Notes under the pieces: generated by a model
Seen by the model: only the letters and a program-made list of their open reading frames with translations
Told to the model about the DNA's origin: nothing
Database searches by the model: none
Source of the DNA: Shewanella sp. Choline-02u-19
GTDB lineage: Bacteria; Pseudomonadota; Gammaproteobacteria; Enterobacterales; Shewanellaceae
Direction of reading: 5' to 3'
DNA length: 64,000 nt
NCBI RefSeq assembly: GCF_002836205.1
Contig: NZ_PJBE01000013.1
Coordinates: 372,001-436,000 of the forward strand
Made by a program: the position numbers and the translations under genes
Shown: positions 61,133 through 64,000 of the stretch, one piece after another
Numbering within the stretch: position 1 is the stretch's first letter
How the letters are laid out: every line of letters begins with the position of its first letter

Positions 61133-62674
61133 ATGAATAACCAAAACGAGCTTTACGATATTGGTGTGATTGGCTTAGGTGTTATGGGTAAGAACCTAGC
61201 GCTCAATATAGCGGATAACCAATACCGAGTTGCAGCATTCGACCTTGATACTGCCAAAGTACAAGACGTTGTAGGGCAAGAAGAATTAGAACGCGTTAAA
61301 TATTTAGACAGTACAGTCAAGGCACGTATCGATGGCTGTAATAATCTTTCTGAAATGTTGTCTAAATTAGAAAAGCCACGGATTGTTTTACTCTCTGTTC
61401 CCGCAGGCGCTCCAGTCGACGGCGTGTGTAAATCATTAATCGAAGCGGGCATAGAGTCCGATGATATCGTTATCGATACAGGTAATAGTCTTTGGACTGA
61501 TACGGTCGAGCGTGAAAAGCGTTACGCAGACGACTTTCTCTTTTTTAGCTGCGCCGTGTCTGGCGGTGAAGTCGGTGCACGTTTTGGCCCCTCATTAATG
61601 CCAAGCGGCAGTTTAAAGGCATGGGACCGTATCGAGCCTATTTGGCAAGCAATCGCGGCCAAAGTCGATGCTGAAACGGGTTTACCTATAGAGCGTTTTG
61701 AACCCGGCAACCCTGTTAAAGAGGGTGAACCTTGTACTACTTACATCGGTCCTGCTGGCGCCGGTCATTATGTGAAAATGGTTCATAACGGCATTGAATA
61801 CGCCGACATGCAGTTGATCTGTGAAGCTTACCAGTTACTTCGAGATGGACTTGGCTTCACCCCCGCTGAAGTGGGTGAGGTGTTTGAACGCTGGAATAAA
61901 GGCGAGCTTAATAGCTATCTAATGGAAATTAGCGCCGATGTGCTAAAGCAAGCCGATCCATTAACCGGGGCACCGTTAGTGGATATGATTTTAGATAAAG
62001 CGGGCCAGAAAGGCACCGGGCTTTGGACGGCGGTTAGTAGCCTACAAATAGGCTGCCCAGCGCCAACAATCGCAGAAGCGGTTTACGCCCGCGCGGTGAG
62101 CACTCAAAAAACACAGCGCGTTGCACTGAGTAAAATACTTGCAGGGCCGAGCAAGACACAGTTACAAGCGGTTGATAAGCAGACCTTCATCGACCAACTT
62201 GAAAGTGCACTCTACTGCGCCAAAATATCGAGTTATGCGCAAGGTTTCCAACTGATGACGATGATGGCAAAAGAGCAAAATTGGACGTTAGATTTTGCTG
62301 CCATCGCTAAGATTTGGCGTGCCGGTTGTATTATTCGAGCGACCTTCTTACAGTCAATCACTAAAGCCTATGAGCAAGAATCTGATCTTGAAAACTTACT
62401 GATGGCAGATGTGTTTGCTGAGGCTCTTTCGCGTAAGCAAGGCGAATGGCGCATTGCAGTATCTCACGCGGTATTAAGTGGTATTCCAACGCCTTGCATA
62501 AGTTCTGCATTGGGTTATTACGATAGCTATCGCTGTGCGACCCTGCCGGCGAGTCTGCTTCAAGGTCAACGCGATTTTTTCGGTGCACACACCTTTGAGC
62601 GTACCGATAAACCCGTCGGTGAGAAATATCATCTTAACTGGAGCAGTGAAGAGCGGACATTGAGCAAGCTTTAA
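61133..62674 (+). CDS. gnd: 6-phosphogluconate dehydrogenase (decarboxylating)
   Basis: A 513-residue enzyme of the oxidative pentose phosphate pathway, converting 6-phosphogluconate to ribulose-5-phosphate with NADP. N-terminal Rossmann domain begins DIGVIGLGVMGKNLALNIAD; substrate loop FSCAVSGGEVGARFG; active-site helix GAGHYVKMVHNGIEYADMQ (catalytic Lys and nearby Glu/His); helical C-terminal dimer domain. Length is that of the longer gamma-proteobacterial form. Monocistronic, with a strong terminator behind. Confidence 0.94.
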   Translation: MNNQNELYDIGVIGLGVMGKNLALNIADNQYRVAAFDLDTAKVQDVVGQEELERVKYLDSTVKARIDGCNNLSEMLSKLEKPRIVLLSVPAGAPVDGVCKSLIEAGIESDDIVIDTGNSLWTDTVEREKRYADDFLFFSCAVSGGEVGARFGPSLMPSGSLKAWDRIEPIWQAIAAKVDAETGLPIERFEPGNPVKEGEPCTTYIGPAGAGHYVKMVHNGIEYADMQLICEAYQLLRDGLGFTPAEVGEVFERWNKGELNSYLMEISADVLKQADPLTGAPLVDMILDKAGQKGTGLWTAVSSLQIGCPAPTIAEAVYARAVSTQKTQRVALSKILAGPSKTQLQAVDKQTFIDQLESALYCAKISSYAQGFQLMTMMAKEQNWTLDFAAIAKIWRAGCIIRATFLQSITKAYEQESDLENLLMADVFAEALSRKQGEWRIAVSHAVLSGIPTPCISSALGYYDSYRCATLPASLLQGQRDFFGAHTFERTDKPVGEKYHLNWSSEERTLSKL

Positions 62675-62744
62675 GTCGCGACGATTAATCACTAGTGATA
62701 GGTGCCGTCAAGGCTGTATTGCCCCTTAACAACGTGTCTATATA

Positions 62745-62783
62745 AACACATAAACGCCGCAGATAGAGCGGCGTTTATGTGTT
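62745..62783. terminator. 16-bp perfect hairpin terminator
   Basis: AACACATAAACGCCGC/GCGGCGTTTATGTGTT around AGATAGA, between gnd and a convergent gene; usable in either direction. Confidence 0.85.
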
Positions 62784-62791
62784 GGAAGCGC

Positions 62792-63442
62792 TTAGTTGCG
62801 ACTGGGGTAAATACCCGTTATCGACATAATGTACTGAAGCCCTAAGGTGGGCTGCCAAACCGGGAATGGCACACTGCTGCCATTATTCTCGACGGTAACA
62901 GTTCCACCTGTTATACCTGCTCCAGAGCCTGTGATCTGTACGTCAACCTCAACGGCATCACTCGCCATTCGGGTGGTTTTTGTGCCAGCATAACTATCGG
63001 TAGCAGGCCTAGACCCGTTTTGAGGCGTCGCCCAGTAGGCGCCTTCTGCATCATCTTGGCTGCCCTTGCCATTTGCGGCATTGACAGTGGTAGTTGCCGT
63101 AGCGGAGAGCTTTGATCCTGGTGAGGTTTGAGGATTAAACGATGCGCTATGGTTGTGGGTAGGCATATGCTGTAGGTCGAGCGCAATGGTGTCGCGGCCT
63201 AGTTTGTCACCTAAATTAACCGTTACTTGTGCGCCTGGTCCTCGTCCCGTACCCACAGGGGCTCGGCCACGAAGATCCGGAATGCCAAATGTGGTGCGGG
63301 CATCGCCACCATAGGTGTTACTCAGTACTGAGAATATCGCTTGGTTATCGGAAATGGACAGCATTTGTCCATTACATCCAACCCAGCCCCTTGGGACAAA
63401 ATTGCCAGCGAAGATCATACTGGTGCCTAACATGATTTCCAT
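62792..63442 (-). CDS. Phage tail-collar / MdpB-type protein
   Basis: 216 residues from the ATG with AAGGAA five bases upstream; a longer in-frame start is inside the next gene. Typical collar sequence: GTSMIFAGNFVPRGWVGCNGQMLSISDNQ, ALFS-like AIFSVLSNTYGGDARTTFGIPDLRGRAPVG (the conserved YGG.G..TF.LPDLRGR pattern), HNHSASF, then a Gly/Ser/Asn-rich repeat region and a C-terminal WQPTLGLQYIM. Family members act in phage tails or as free 'microcystin-dependent' surface proteins in environmental bacteria. The neighbour is a hydroxylase-like gene, not phage genes, so a non-phage role is likely. Confidence 0.8.
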   Translation of the reverse strand: MEIMLGTSMIFAGNFVPRGWVGCNGQMLSISDNQAIFSVLSNTYGGDARTTFGIPDLRGRAPVGTGRGPGAQVTVNLGDKLGRDTIALDLQHMPTHNHSASFNPQTSPGSKLSATATTTVNAANGKGSQDDAEGAYWATPQNGSRPATDSYAGTKTTRMASDAVEVDVQITGSGAGITGGTVTVENNGSSVPFPVWQPTLGLQYIMSITGIYPSRN

Positions 63443-63465
63443 AAACGTTCCTTGTTTAAAAGTGC

Positions 63466-64000
63466 CTAAGGCACTGTGGGGGAGATTGTCTTTGACCCAT
63501 CGAGTTGACGTTGCAACCAAGGAGACATCAAACAATCGATAACTAAATTAATGCGTGGTTCTGAACCTCTGTGGTCGACCCAATGAGGTCTATTCGTATC
63601 GAGGTACCACAATTCATTGGTGCGCATGGGGACTAACTCCCCCTCTAACCAAAACTCTACTCCCAGTTGTCCGCTAATCGGCACATGTAATCGTGCAGCA
63701 CCAAATTGAGCACCTAACTCAGAGTCACAATGAGGCAAAATACTGCTGTTAGGCGCTAATTTCATCAGTCGAACGCTTCGAATAGGCGCTGTAATAGCGT
63801 TAAGAAGCGCTAAGACATTGGGACTATTTTTTAAAGCTGGCAAGTTGACCCAGTTTTCGTTATCAGCCTCGATCGAAAAGTTTTGCAACAATGGGTGTGC
63901 TTGCTGATGTTGCTGTTGGCACCGCAGAGCGATGGCCTGCCATTGGCCTTGATATTGCCTTTTATTAACATGACAGTGCCAATGCTCATGGGTTATGCGG
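63466..64000 (-). CDS. Aspartyl/asparaginyl beta-hydroxylase-like protein (5' end outside window)
   Basis: The minus-strand frame is open to the right edge of the window, so only the C-terminal ~178 residues are visible. SVRLMKLAPNSSILPHCDSELG, then GAARLHVPI, NELWYLDTNRPHWVDHRGSEPRINLVIDC match the 2-oxoglutarate/Fe(II) hydroxylase fold with its HxD and distal His (LPHCD and RPHWVDH) and 2OG-binding Arg. It ends 23 bases before the collar-protein start; both are on the minus strand and probably co-transcribed. A function modifying the collar protein is a guess. Confidence 0.78.
   Translation of the reverse strand, partial: RITHEHWHCHVNKRQYQGQWQAIALRCQQQHQQAHPLLQNFSIEADNENWVNLPALKNSPNVLALLNAITAPIRSVRLMKLAPNSSILPHCDSELGAQFGAARLHVPISGQLGVEFWLEGELVPMRTNELWYLDTNRPHWVDHRGSEPRINLVIDCLMSPWLQRQLDGSKTISPTVP

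Overview
The window looks like chromosomal DNA of a marine Shewanella or a close relative. The evidence is the gene content: a DMSO-reductase locus without a DmsC-type membrane anchor, an OmcA/MtrC-family decaheme outer-membrane lipoprotein, the liu leucine-degradation cluster under a MerR-type LiuR, and an integron-type cassette array whose attC sites resemble Vibrio/Shewanella repeats. The genus call is inference from content, not from a search.

Layout. 1-3.3 kb: the 3' end of dmsA, dmsB and a TorD-family chaperone, then a convergent unknown gene. 4.2-11.7 kb: a compact RND efflux operon (TolC-like lipoprotein, adaptor, pump) with its own response regulator and histidine kinase. 11.9-15.2 kb: purine nucleoside phosphorylase divergent from a LysR regulator, a small membrane protein and a TlpA-like thioredoxin. 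15.4-17.9 kb: a ten-heme surface cytochrome. 18.5-22.7 kb: a second RND adaptor/pump pair without a local regulator. 23.5-27.3 kb: a membrane sulfatase-superfamily enzyme, a methyltransferase and a small 'YLDPGTGS' membrane protein. 27.7-35.1 kb: an FAD oxidoreductase, an orphan HINT-plus-deaminase toxin-like protein, a Gld-type ABC exporter operon and a spermidine-synthase-like protein.

35.5-49.1 kb is the accessory region. Ten promoter-proximal-to-distal cassettes, all on the + strand, are each followed by an attC site (about 65-126 bp). No integron integrase is visible anywhere in the window, so this is a cluster of attC sites lacking integrase, or the distal part of an array whose intI lies elsewhere. 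Two same-length (2352 bp), apparently identical IS91-like elements carrying a tyrosine recombinase and a HUH transposase sit at exactly the same position inside two different attC sites (at the TAACAAG start). Cassette products include a GIY-YIG-like protein, a ComEC-type metallo-beta-lactamase-fold protein, a HEPN-like protein, membrane/coiled-coil proteins and a frameshifted gene. This region holds the most unusual biology in the window.

49.6-60.7 kb: the liu cluster on the minus strand (liuR, liuA, B, C, D, E and two CoA-transferase subunits), taking isovaleryl-CoA to acetoacetate and acetyl-CoA, with a divergent PrpE-type acyl-CoA synthetase. 61.1-64 kb: 6-phosphogluconate dehydrogenase, a tail-collar protein, and an aspartyl/asparaginyl hydroxylase-like gene that runs off the right edge. 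No rRNA, tRNA or CRISPR array was recognised.
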